From NCBI GenBank assembly GCA_040222275.1, contig JAVKDJ010000094.1, forward strand, positions 124,001-188,000: 64,000 nucleotides of DNA, written 5' to 3'. This document shows, piece by piece, positions 45,049 to 54,275 of this stretch. This DNA is from CAXBNB01 sp040222275. Its GTDB lineage: Bacteria > Bacteroidota > Bacteroidia > Cytophagales > Cyclobacteriaceae. The notes beneath the pieces were generated by a model. That model was not told the origin of the DNA and did not search any database. It saw only the letters and a program-made list of their open reading frames with translations. Made by a program: the position numbers and the translations under genes. Positions within the stretch are counted from its first letter, which is position 1, and every line of letters begins with the position of its first letter.

Positions 45049-47514
45049 TCATTTATAATCCAACCAGGCCGTTGCTTTACAATCCCTGTCGGCTTTGAAG
45101 CGTATCCACCTGGCCTGAAAACCTTCCGGAAAATCGTATTCAAAAGACTCTCCCGCTTTGACTACCACCTCCCTGAAATTCATCCATGGACCATGGCCAA
45201 TGGGCTCCACTTCTATGGTAAACGTCACGTCTTGTCTGGAATCATGGCTCAAGGTCAATGCTTTTTTATCATAAAACCCGATCAGGTAGGGATCAGATGC
45301 CACCCCCGGTTCAACCTCACTGTCCATCCAGGGCCCACCCTGTCCTGTAGGTTTGCCCATTTGCCAAAGGTCATCTATCGCGCCAGCCCAAATTGCGGCT
45401 TTGTTGTCTTCGGATACTATCACATGGTCATTGCCTTTGGCCTTCCTGGGGTCAATGCCCGTCATCACCAACAATCCACGATAAGAGGCATAGTCGTTGA
45501 TCCTGAAGTTGTTTGAAGCTACAGGCCTCACCTTGGCAAAACCATCGGCATTTTCAGCCGGAAGCTCATAAAATGTGCCGTGGCAATTTAAAAGGTCCCT
45601 TTCGGTGGCCACCTCGCGGCAAATACGAACAGCAGCACTGTTGGTCAATCCGTCGAATACACCATCACCTTTGGGCAACCTCCACCGACGGCCATTGTCA
45701 TCCACTACCAATACTGAAGACTTGTCCACGGTTACCACGTTTTCAGGAATGGCAAATTTTTGTTCGATAAATTGCTGGGTCGAGGCATCATTTTTGGGAG
45801 TAAGTTTCATGTCGGCCCCCAACTCATAATAGCCTGAATATTTTCCATTCTTTCCGGCCACAACCCCAAGGCTTCTCCGGTTGTCACCCAGGCCGTATAG
45901 CAGTCCTCCTGTTATTTCGTCATCCCCAGCTTTGGTTATGCCATCAAACATATTGTTGGCCACATCAGACCTGCTGTCCTTGTCAGAGTAAGCAAAATGC
46001 ACAGTCAATTGGGTGTCTTTTCCCGAAACAGCCCTTACCCATTCACCGGATTCATCTTCAAAAAACTGAACCCAGCGGGATGCACCTGCCTCGACTGTCT
46101 CCGTACGCATAGTAGCCCAATTTCCGTTTCCTTTTTTATCTACTTCGAATGTCAGCTCCATGGTTTCCGTCCCCTGATTATGCACCCAGGCCGAGCGCTC
46201 TGGCCAGCCAGCAAAAAGGAATGGTTCAGACGGTTGGTTTGCCTTTACCTCTTCACCGATCCAGACGGCTCCCGATGCTGTATTCGGGCCTAGTTCATCA
46301 GGTTGGTCCAAATCCGTAAACCACAAGTTGGAATTGGATTGCCCCGGCCCTTCTATATTACCTTTTACTTTCCTTTTGTTTAAAAATTCCTTTTGGGCCG
46401 AATCGTCACAGCCAAACACCAATTGATCGTTCCATCGGGTATAGTCACCGATCACTTTCAAATAAGCCGACCTTGGGCGAATGCCGGCTGATTTCTTGGC
46501 GGTGAACCCCTGTGGGAATCGCCAAAACAGGCCATGCATGGTCATGAGGTAATCCGGTTCAGTTTTAGTGCCAATATCCCTGATCCTGGGCCATTCGGTA
46601 TTCCAACCGTGTGCCCCATCATAGCTATGGCTGGCTTTGGGCAGGCGGTAGAAGTCCCATCCTGTTTGCGCGTTTCTTACCCCAACCAGCACTGATTTGT
46701 GGTCCCAGCCAGTGGCCCATATTGGATCGGTTTCCGGGTTTGGATTTCCGTAAATCCCCCCCGGGCCAGTCACTTCCACAAACTGGTTGCGCCTGACCAC
46801 TTTCCAATCTTTGCCATCCCATTCCGACAAAGACCCGGCCTCAATGTCAAATTGTTTCAAGGCCGCTTTGTTGGCCTCTCCGTTGTTGGAATAAACCATT
46901 ACACCCTGGCCTGAATACAGCCCTTTGCCATGCGCCCCGGGCAGCAAAGGCCCAAACTGGTGCATGTCGCTCTCTTTTCTCAGCACATTGCCATCAGTAT
47001 AAAGTGTGGTGGGTTCCAAAGTGTTGACATCTACTTCATAAAAGCCTTCCTCCATGGTGCCATAATAAATTTTCTCAGCAGGATTGGTCAGGTGCCTAGC
47101 CAACCCCGTATGCCTGCCAGGTGCCTCTTCATAAGAAAGGGCACGGACATTTGCCTGCGCATCTATGGCATAGGGCCCTATGAACAACTGGTCGCTCTCC
47201 TTGTGGACCATCCTGTTGGCTGGAGTGCCCCCAATACTCTCTGGCCTCACTATTTGCCTGAGGTCAGATGTAATTTCATACAGTTTATCGGAAGACCCGT
47301 TTGGCTTGTGGGGACCGTAAGTAATGACCCAAAGCCGGTTGGCCCAGGGTACTACAGCCCCGGTACCACATTCGCCTTCATCGTTGTAGTAGGCCAGGTG
47401 GGGGTAAATACCGCTAAATTGCAGACGTTCCTGGCCCTTTTGTGCCTTGCTCTTTTTCTGCGCACAAGCCGTCATGGCACAGGCCATTACCAAAGTCAAT
47501 ATTCTTAGTTTCAT
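45049..47514 (-). CDS. Lipoprotein of unknown function with duplicated C-terminal module
   Basis: Family not recognised. The signal ends in ACAMTAC (Cys17), so the 821-residue protein is a lipoprotein. The first 400 residues contain Trp/Tyr-rich repeats of propeller character (NRLWVITYGPHKPN, DQLFIGPYAIDAQ, KIYYGTMEEGFYEVD, PDYLMTMHGLFWRFP). Two copies of an 85-residue beta-sandwich-like module follow at about 427-511 and 738-820. They share S-(E/D)-P-(F/Y)-L at the start, a G-x-G-x-W segment, VEAG/VKAG, and a W-(V/I)-R strand. The modules could bind carbohydrate. A glycan lyase, hydrolase or binding protein are all possible; none is shown. It follows the sulfatase at 47573-48979 closely and ends locus B. 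Confidence 0.75.
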   Translation of the reverse strand: MKLRILTLVMACAMTACAQKKSKAQKGQERLQFSGIYPHLAYYNDEGECGTGAVVPWANRLWVITYGPHKPNGSSDKLYEITSDLRQIVRPESIGGTPANRMVHKESDQLFIGPYAIDAQANVRALSYEEAPGRHTGLARHLTNPAEKIYYGTMEEGFYEVDVNTLEPTTLYTDGNVLRKESDMHQFGPLLPGAHGKGLYSGQGVMVYSNNGEANKAALKQFDIEAGSLSEWDGKDWKVVRRNQFVEVTGPGGIYGNPNPETDPIWATGWDHKSVLVGVRNAQTGWDFYRLPKASHSYDGAHGWNTEWPRIRDIGTKTEPDYLMTMHGLFWRFPQGFTAKKSAGIRPRSAYLKVIGDYTRWNDQLVFGCDDSAQKEFLNKRKVKGNIEGPGQSNSNLWFTDLDQPDELGPNTASGAVWIGEEVKANQPSEPFLFAGWPERSAWVHNQGTETMELTFEVDKKGNGNWATMRTETVEAGASRWVQFFEDESGEWVRAVSGKDTQLTVHFAYSDKDSRSDVANNMFDGITKAGDDEITGGLLYGLGDNRRSLGVVAGKNGKYSGYYELGADMKLTPKNDASTQQFIEQKFAIPENVVTVDKSSVLVVDDNGRRWRLPKGDGVFDGLTNSAAVRICREVATERDLLNCHGTFYELPAENADGFAKVRPVASNNFRINDYASYRGLLVMTGIDPRKAKGNDHVIVSEDNKAAIWAGAIDDLWQMGKPTGQGGPWMDSEVEPGVASDPYLIGFYDKKALTLSHDSRQDVTFTIEVEPIGHGPWMNFREVVVKAGESFEYDFPEGFQARWIRFKADRDCKATAWLDYK

Positions 47515-47572
47515 AATCTTGTGTTTAATATCATTTCACTTAATAGTTCTTTTAATAGGTCAACGCTGATAA

Positions 47573-48979
47573 TCATTTAGGACCAATCTTCTCCCTTATT
47601 ATCATAGACTTGTGTTCAGTCAATGTTTTTTTATAAAATATTTTATTGTTCGCAAGTCCTGTTTCACCTATCAGATTATTCATCTCCTGAGGATCATTTC
47701 GTATATTATAAAGTTCCTCAAATATCAGTTTATCCAGATTAGCGTCGGCATATGTCCCAATGTACCTAAAACCATCTCGAAATACACCTAAATTTGGTTT
47801 TGCACCGCCATAACTCCCAAGGCCTTCATACACAAGACTTTCCCTTATTTGTGCCTCACTATCTTTTAGTACCGGCACCAAACTCCTGCCGTGGACATTA
47901 GCCGGAAGAGTAACCCCTGCCAGTTCCAGCACAGTGGGTAGTATATCGATATTGCTCACCAGGGCATGGCTGACACCTTTTTCAATCGAGGGGCCCACCA
48001 CCACCATAGGTACATGAGTACTGGCTTCATAGGGAAGCACCTTGCTGGTAAACCCATGCTCACCCAACATCCAGCCATTGTCGCTCATGTAGATGACGTA
48101 GGTGTTTTGCCACAATTCCAGATCGTCCAAAGCGTTGAATACCTTTCCCAGTGCATCGTCCATTTCTGAGATCACTGAGTAGTATTCCAGGCTGTGCTTT
48201 TGAATGGCCTGTTTTTCAGGGTAGCCATATTTAGCCGCCTGGGTTAGGTTCCTTACTTCCTTCAGATACCCGGGTTTGGTGCTCAAATCGTCCAGCCGGT
48301 TTTCAGCAACCGGCATATCCTCTGTCAGGTATTTGGCTTTCGTTTTCGCCTTTGCATCCCATTCGTGCTTGCCATTCATGTGTGGCAATTGTGTGTTGTG
48401 AAACAGGAAAAAGGGTGCTTCCGCTTCTGCTGCTTCCTTTAAAAAGTCCACCGAGCGATCGGCACAATAAAAATCACAATGCGCTTCCGGCTTTATGTTT
48501 TTCCCCTGATCGTTGATCAATCTCTGGTAATAAGTACCGTTCCCGTGGAAATAAACACCAAAGTCAAAACCCAACTGCTTTGCGGATTGCTTCAGGTGCC
48601 ATTTGCCAGACATGGCCGTTTGGTAGCCTGCTTGTTTCAAAAATTGGGCAATGGTTTTTTCCTCATTGTTTAACCCACTGCCCAATTCAAGTACCCCATT
48701 GGCACTTCCGTAGCGTCCGGTGAGCAAGGCAGCCCTACTGGGACTACACAATGAAAAAACCACATGAGCATTGGTGAAAACAAGGCCATTTTGTCCAAGC
48801 CTATCCAGATGAGGTGTCAGGATTACATCGTTTCCATTGGTACCCAAAGCATCGAAACGCTGGTCATCGGTATAGATGATCACAAAATTGGGGAGCCTTG
48901 CAGGTTCTGAAGCCCTGGTTTTCAGGCATACAGAGATCAGGACAACCCCTAACAGGGCTACTATTTTTTGCTGTAACAT
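47573..48979 (-). CDS. S1-family sulfatase
   Basis: Exported formylglycine sulfatase. NFVIIYTDDQRFDALG holds the metal-binding Asp pair. The formylglycine motif C-S-P-S-R starts at Cys78 and continues AALLTGRYG. SGKWHLKQSA and YVIYMSDNGWMLGEHG hold further active-site residues. ATG 48979 (MLQQKIVALLGVVLI) gives a proper signal peptide; the longer reading to 49024 starts at TTG and runs back through the susD4 hairpin. Length 468 aa is normal. It follows susD4 after the hairpin at 48993-49031 and precedes the 821-aa lipoprotein by about 58 bp. The substrate is unknown. Confidence 0.94.
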   Translation of the reverse strand: MLQQKIVALLGVVLISVCLKTRASEPARLPNFVIIYTDDQRFDALGTNGNDVILTPHLDRLGQNGLVFTNAHVVFSLCSPSRAALLTGRYGSANGVLELGSGLNNEEKTIAQFLKQAGYQTAMSGKWHLKQSAKQLGFDFGVYFHGNGTYYQRLINDQGKNIKPEAHCDFYCADRSVDFLKEAAEAEAPFFLFHNTQLPHMNGKHEWDAKAKTKAKYLTEDMPVAENRLDDLSTKPGYLKEVRNLTQAAKYGYPEKQAIQKHSLEYYSVISEMDDALGKVFNALDDLELWQNTYVIYMSDNGWMLGEHGFTSKVLPYEASTHVPMVVVGPSIEKGVSHALVSNIDILPTVLELAGVTLPANVHGRSLVPVLKDSEAQIRESLVYEGLGSYGGAKPNLGVFRDGFRYIGTYADANLDKLIFEELYNIRNDPQEMNNLIGETGLANNKIFYKKTLTEHKSMIIREKIGPK

Positions 48980-48992
48980 TGTGTTGGAAAAA

Positions 48993-49031
48993 AATAGGTT
49001 TGCAGTAACAAAACCTGCCTGCAAACCTATT
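48993..49031 (-). terminator. Hairpin directly after susD4
   Basis: Perfect 13-bp arms AATAGGTTTGCAG (48993-49005) and CTGCAAACCTATT (49019-49031), 13-base loop, followed on the minus strand by TTTTTTT. It lies 22 bp past the susD4 stop and only 13 bp before the next start codon. With its U-run this is the most convincing intrinsic terminator or attenuator of the window. Confidence 0.8.
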
Positions 49032-49053
49032 GGTTATTTAATTCTATACTTGA

Positions 49054-50733
49054 TCAATAGTTCGTATTCTGGTCCAGGAGGCTGTTGAGGTTCCTTTCAG
49101 CCGCAGGTACCGGCCAGAGGTATTGTCTGGAAGCATCAAAAGTATAAACCTCCAATTCCCTGGCATAACCGGCAGCAATAATGGCTGAATGGTCCACCAG
49201 CCCATCGGCATCAATGGTGGGCAGTATCTGGTCATTGAAAGGCCACTGGTTCCTATCCAAAATGTCCGGATTGTTCATACCGGGCAGCTGGGTATTCAGT
49301 GCTTTTTCAGCTATCCTCCAACGAATCAGGTCCATATACCTGAGGCCTTCGTTGAACAATTCCACCCTGCGTTCCCTCCTCAGGGCTGTTCTTAGCTCGG
49401 CCTGGTCCGTGGTGGTTATTTCCGGGTAGTTGGCCACATCGGCCACATCTACTTTGTAGGCCCTGGCCCTGATCTGGTTGATTGCATCCAATACAGAATT
49501 ATCAATATCATCCAATTCAATTTTTGCCTCTGCATACATCAACAGTATGTCTGCATACCTCAAAATGATCTTGTCATTTTCAGATTGGTTGGTGTTTTCA
49601 ATCCAATGTTCCTCAATCCCTTTTTTCATCGCCATACCTGTCCAGCTCGCCCAGGGTGTATTGCCACGGGAGTCGTTGTTTTTGATCCTGCCATTTGTCG
49701 CAAAACTAAAAGTCTGTAAAGAATCTACATGCGGCTGATAGATAGTGGACAAAAACTGTGATCCATGTGGCACCACATTTTCAGAAAGGCGTGGGTCACG
49801 GTTGGCGAAAGGATCGTGTGGGTCGTAAAGCGGTGACTGGTCTATGGTAAGCCCATCGGTACATTCATGGATATCCACGATGGACCAGGATGGGGCTGTG
49901 GAGGTCCACCCCCCCCTGTTGCGCAATATGCGTTGACGCACATAGGTTGATCCATCCACTACCTCGAACTGAACGGATCGGGGAATAGACAAAATGATTT
50001 CATTGTCTGTACCATTGGCCTTGTAAAACAGGGAACCATAGTCTTCATGCAAATCATACTCTCCTAAGTCCATTACGGCTTTGGCAGCATCCCTTGCCAG
50101 TGCATAATCCCCCATGTACAGAGCTATCCGGGCTTTGATCCCATAAACCGCACCTTTTGTTGCAGTTTTGATTCCGTTGCTGATTGTAACAGGTAAAACC
50201 CCCGAAGCAAAATCAAGTTCGTCATAAATAAACTGCTTTACTACCCCAACGGCCTCACGTTCTACTTCGAATGCCGAATTTAGATCGAGGGTGGTAGTAA
50301 TGAGCGGAACATTTCCAAAATGGCTCACCAACACAGAATAGTAATAAGCCCTGAGAAACCTCACTTCTGCTTCAAACTGGGTGGCCACATCGGCGGCTAC
50401 ATCTGCACCTTCCAGGTTCTCCAGGATAACATTGGCCCTGGCTATACCTTTGTACAGATCAGTCCAGTATCCACTGCTCAACCCGGTTTCGGAATTGATG
50501 CTGGCATCTGTAATGGGTGTAACGCCACCGCTTTGTCTGTGCCATGCATCATCAGTCCATGTAATGTCGCTTGTTTTCCACAAAAATTGCTGGTACAGGT
50601 CATTGGCTGCAATCCTCAACTCCTGTTCATTGGAATAGAAAGCTGCACTTCCTACAGACTGGGTAGGATTGGTATCCAATTCGGCACAGGCAAAAATTGA
50701 CAAAGAGCATATAGTTATTAGTATCTTCTTCAT
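49054..50733 (-). CDS. SusD/RagB-family glycan-binding lipoprotein (susD4)
   Basis: Surface lipoprotein partner of SusC4. The signal ends in SLSIFAC (Cys16), then AELDTNPTQSVGSAAFY. The N-domain has FLRAYYYSVLVSHFGNVPLI. The C-domain has ILRYADILLMYAEAKIELDD and ERRVELFNEGLRYMDLIRW, and ends in QYLWPVPAAERNLNSLLDQN. Length 559 aa. It starts 11 bp after susC4. Confidence 0.96.
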   Translation of the reverse strand: MKKILITICSLSIFACAELDTNPTQSVGSAAFYSNEQELRIAANDLYQQFLWKTSDITWTDDAWHRQSGGVTPITDASINSETGLSSGYWTDLYKGIARANVILENLEGADVAADVATQFEAEVRFLRAYYYSVLVSHFGNVPLITTTLDLNSAFEVEREAVGVVKQFIYDELDFASGVLPVTISNGIKTATKGAVYGIKARIALYMGDYALARDAAKAVMDLGEYDLHEDYGSLFYKANGTDNEIILSIPRSVQFEVVDGSTYVRQRILRNRGGWTSTAPSWSIVDIHECTDGLTIDQSPLYDPHDPFANRDPRLSENVVPHGSQFLSTIYQPHVDSLQTFSFATNGRIKNNDSRGNTPWASWTGMAMKKGIEEHWIENTNQSENDKIILRYADILLMYAEAKIELDDIDNSVLDAINQIRARAYKVDVADVANYPEITTTDQAELRTALRRERRVELFNEGLRYMDLIRWRIAEKALNTQLPGMNNPDILDRNQWPFNDQILPTIDADGLVDHSAIIAAGYARELEVYTFDASRQYLWPVPAAERNLNSLLDQNTNY

Positions 50734-50744
50734 GATTGCTAAGT

Positions 50745-53700
50745 TTAAAATGTAACATTAACACCCAACATAGTTGTCTTGGTAATGGGGTAGGAAGTTG
50801 CGTCCACTTCCGGATCCCATCCTGTAGGGTATTTATTGAGCGTGAAGAAATCCTTCAGGGAGACATAAAACCTCATCTTACTCACTTTGAGTTTTTCTGC
50901 CAATACCGCAGGTATGCTGTAACCAAAGTTGATGTTCTTGATCCTCATATAAGCCCCACTGATCATCCAGTAGTCAGATACCTGATAGTTGTCCCCATCC
51001 AACAATTGTATTCTTGGATATTGGGCTGCCAGGTTTTGTGCTTCAGTATTGTTAGGGCTCCAGTAATTGTTGTCTATCATCGAAGGCACATTTTTGAAGC
51101 CCTCTCTGAATGGTGTCACCTGGATATTTTCAAGCCTTCTGTTTTGCTTGGCTACCCCCTGGAAGACCAGGCCAAAGTCAAAGCCTTTGTACTGAGCGCC
51201 AATATTTCCACCATAGATGTAGCGTGGCAGGGTTCCACCTAAAGGCACTTTGTCTTCCTCGTTGATCACCCCATCTGCCTGATCGGGGATGCCGTCATTG
51301 TCGGTATCTACAGTCAACTGATCGATGTATTGCACATCGCCAGGTCCCTGGTTTCCAAAAATAGCACCATTGTCCACTTCGTCTTGTGTCTGGAAAAGGC
51401 CTTTGCTCTGAAAACCGAACCATTCCTGCATTTCCCTACCTTCGATGCTAATTTTGGAGCCGCCATCGTGGGTCAGGTCTTCCCTGTCCTTGATGTCGAT
51501 CACCTTGCTCTTAGTGTCAGAAAGATTGAATCCTATGGAATAAGAAACCTCCCCGATCCTGTCTCTCCAGTTGGCCTCAAAATCCCAGCCTTTCACCCTT
51601 ACCTCTCCCACATTGGTCACAGGATCCACATATCCCATATAGTTGGGTATGTCCAGTACCATCAGGATATCATCCGTGTTTTTAATAAAGTAATCAAAAG
51701 AGGACGTCAGTTTGTCATTAAAAAACATAAAATCAGCCCCTACATCCAGGGTAGTGGTGGATTCCCATACAATATCCCGTACGGCGTAGGTTTGCTGGGC
51801 ACCAGCAGTTTGGGAAACTACCGCATTGCCGTTGTAAAACAAACTTGGCCTAAAATCAATCAATGCCTGATATGGCCACCACTTGAAAGAATCGCTGTTT
51901 GATCCGGATACCCTTTCATTACCAACAGAACCATAAGAGGCCCTAAGTTTCAGGAATGACAATGTAGGGTTTTCCCCGAAGAAGCTTTCCTCCGACAGCA
52001 CCCATCCGGCAGATACCGATGGAAAGTATCCCCATCTGTTGTTGGAGGCAAACCTCGATGAACCATCGGCCCTGAAATTGAATTGAAGGAGGTACTTGTT
52101 GTTGAAATCATACTTCAACCTACCCAGATACGACCTCAGACCGTATTCATAGGCCCAGCCGTTGTTGTCCCTCAACTCTTCTGAGCCCATAGAGAGGTAT
52201 GGAAGGGTATTCAGGTCGAAACCTTCACGTGAAGCCATGAGGTATTCGTAATCTTCAAAACGGTCTTCATACCCCATCAATACAGATAAATTGTGGTTTC
52301 CAAAGCTCTTGCCATAGTCGAGCAAAAACTGTTTGGTCAATATCAACTGCTCCGTCCTTACTTCCGACAGTTTGTCCCTCGACCCATTGGATGTGGGCAC
52401 ATCTGCCCCTACATCAAACTGCTGGTAGGAGTTTTGGAAGTTTTTGGTTTTGTTAAAATCGAATGCCGGTGACAAAATAGCCGATATCTTCATACCTTCA
52501 ATTGGTTTCAGGTCAAAACCTATTCTGGCGGTGATACTATTAAAAGCATCTTTGTCTTTACCCTGGCCGTAAAGACTGGCGTAAGGGTTGGCCCCATCAG
52601 ACTTGCCGAGGGCAAACAACCCATCATCCCTCACATTGTCATATATACCAGGAAACGCCCGGGCATTGGATACCGTCCCACCATAGTTTGGTGTATTCAC
52701 GTTGGTCCTTTTGTAGGCCACATCGAAAAGCCCGGATAAAACTTTGTTGATTTTGATATTGTTGTTTACCCTGGCGGTGATCCTTTCATAATCCCTGAAA
52801 GGATGGATGGCATCTTCGGTCATGTAGCTGAAAGAAGCACGGGTCTGAATGTTTTCATTGCCGTTGGAGAAAGACAAATTGTGCCTCTGGCGCGTGGACG
52901 ATTCCGTCATGATCACGTCCCACCAATCCGTGACAGGGTATTGGTCTGGGTTCTGGAGGTTGTTGCTGTTGTAGCTGGAGATAAAATCATCCGAATAGAA
53001 TCCCGGGGTATGTTCATTCCAAAGCTCCATGTACCGGATATGGTCCACGTATTCCGGCAACTCGGTGGGTGAATTGAACCCATAATCAAAGCTATAGTTG
53101 ATCTGGCCACTTCTGGACTGTGGCCCCCTTTTGGTAGTGACCACTATCACACCTGCTGCGGCCCTTGATCCATATATAGAAGCTGATGCCGCGTCTTTTA
53201 ACACCGTAATGCTTTCTATGTCCTCCGGGTTGATGTCGTTAATGCCATCGCTGGCTATACCATCTATCACCACCAGCGGATCGTTGGTATTGAACGTGGT
53301 AATGCCCCGTACCCTTATTTGCGAAGTGGCTCCTGGCGCACTGCTATTTCTGGTAACCGTGACACCCGCTACAGCCCCCTGAAGGGCTTCCGACACCTGA
53401 AAAGTTTGTCTGTTTGTAATTTCTTCCCCTTTCACAGAAGACATGGCTCCTGTCAGGTCTTTTTTCTGCTGGGTACCATAACCCACCACAACGATTTCCT
53501 CAAGTTGTTCAGCGTCCAGCTGCATGGCCACATCCAATACGGAGCGGTTGCCCACAGTGACCTCCTGGGTTTTGTAGCCTACGAATGAAATAACCAATAC
53601 AGCATCGGTCTCCGTGTTCAATTGATAGTTGCCATCCAGATCGGAAGTGGTACCATTCGTGGTGCCCTTTACGATGATGCTAGCCCCGGGTAGCCCTTCG

Positions 53701-54131
53701 CCGTTTTCATCAGTGATTTGGCCGGAAATATCCACTTCAACAACTTCCTCAATCTTCTTTTCGGTAGTGTTTCTGGGGTCTTTGGACACCAGCAGCTTGT
53801 TGTTGATCCTTTTGAACTTCACTTCTGCCTTTTGGGCGATTTCCAAGAGCAGTTGCTCGAAGTTGTCTCCTTTGGAAACGAAAGTGTACTTTTTGTCTTT
53901 GTTTACCAATCTGGTTTCATAACCGATGGTAAAGTCTGTTTTCTGGCTGATCTGGTCCAGCACTTGTTGCAGGCTTACGTTTTCCACCAAAAGCTGGACT
54001 GAAATTTCTTCCAGTTTTTGACTTTTGGAAGTGGTGGCCAGGAGCAATTGCATGGCAAAAACCTGGACCAGAAAGACGTAAAAAAGTTGCTTTGATGCGA
54101 ACATCAGTACTTTAAGTAATTTTAAATACAT
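50745..54131 (-). CDS. SusC-family TonB-dependent transporter with STN domain (susC4)
   Basis: Outer-membrane glycan importer of locus B. Signal peptide; STN domain (ISVQLLVENVSLQQVLDQIS); Ig domain (DISGQITDENGEGLPGASI); the box EEIVVVGYGTQQKK; plug (IRVRGITTFNTNDPLVVIDG; TVLKDAASASIYG); barrel to the final Phe (GVNVTF). Length 1128 aa. The start context TGTAAAAATATG is the same as in susC1. The STN domain fits control by FecR4, although sigma4 is unusually far upstream. Confidence 0.97.
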   Translation of the reverse strand: MYLKLLKVLMFASKQLFYVFLVQVFAMQLLLATTSKSQKLEEISVQLLVENVSLQQVLDQISQKTDFTIGYETRLVNKDKKYTFVSKGDNFEQLLLEIAQKAEVKFKRINNKLLVSKDPRNTTEKKIEEVVEVDISGQITDENGEGLPGASIIVKGTTNGTTSDLDGNYQLNTETDAVLVISFVGYKTQEVTVGNRSVLDVAMQLDAEQLEEIVVVGYGTQQKKDLTGAMSSVKGEEITNRQTFQVSEALQGAVAGVTVTRNSSAPGATSQIRVRGITTFNTNDPLVVIDGIASDGINDINPEDIESITVLKDAASASIYGSRAAAGVIVVTTKRGPQSRSGQINYSFDYGFNSPTELPEYVDHIRYMELWNEHTPGFYSDDFISSYNSNNLQNPDQYPVTDWWDVIMTESSTRQRHNLSFSNGNENIQTRASFSYMTEDAIHPFRDYERITARVNNNIKINKVLSGLFDVAYKRTNVNTPNYGGTVSNARAFPGIYDNVRDDGLFALGKSDGANPYASLYGQGKDKDAFNSITARIGFDLKPIEGMKISAILSPAFDFNKTKNFQNSYQQFDVGADVPTSNGSRDKLSEVRTEQLILTKQFLLDYGKSFGNHNLSVLMGYEDRFEDYEYLMASREGFDLNTLPYLSMGSEELRDNNGWAYEYGLRSYLGRLKYDFNNKYLLQFNFRADGSSRFASNNRWGYFPSVSAGWVLSEESFFGENPTLSFLKLRASYGSVGNERVSGSNSDSFKWWPYQALIDFRPSLFYNGNAVVSQTAGAQQTYAVRDIVWESTTTLDVGADFMFFNDKLTSSFDYFIKNTDDILMVLDIPNYMGYVDPVTNVGEVRVKGWDFEANWRDRIGEVSYSIGFNLSDTKSKVIDIKDREDLTHDGGSKISIEGREMQEWFGFQSKGLFQTQDEVDNGAIFGNQGPGDVQYIDQLTVDTDNDGIPDQADGVINEEDKVPLGGTLPRYIYGGNIGAQYKGFDFGLVFQGVAKQNRRLENIQVTPFREGFKNVPSMIDNNYWSPNNTEAQNLAAQYPRIQLLDGDNYQVSDYWMISGAYMRIKNINFGYSIPAVLAEKLKVSKMRFYVSLKDFFTLNKYPTGWDPEVDATSYPITKTTMLGVNVTF

Positions 54132-54172
54132 ATTTTTACAGTTGAGATAGTAAAACTTACATTTAGTTTTCG

Positions 54173-54200
54173 GCTTGGGATTGTTACAGCAATCCCGGGC
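54173..54200 (-). terminator. Hairpin between fecR4 and susC4
   Basis: Core arms GGGATTG (54177-54183) and CAATCCC (54190-54196), extended by wobble and C-G pairs to 54173-54200, with CTTTTT on the plus side. It lies about 76 bp past the fecR4 stop. Confidence 0.6.
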
Positions 54201-54275
54201 TTTTTCACTTCCTGCCTTGCAGGCTCATCAAAAAGGGTCAGTCTCCTTTATTTCTCCATATTCTAAATTTTATTA

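Noticed and set aside
46930..47508. Plus-strand frame of 192 codons opposite the 821-aa lipoprotein
   Set aside because: Antisense shadow; the minus-strand protein has a lipoprotein signal and internal repeats, the plus frame has neither.
51330..51902. Plus-strand frame of 190 codons within susC4
   Set aside because: Antisense to a well-supported TonB-dependent transporter.
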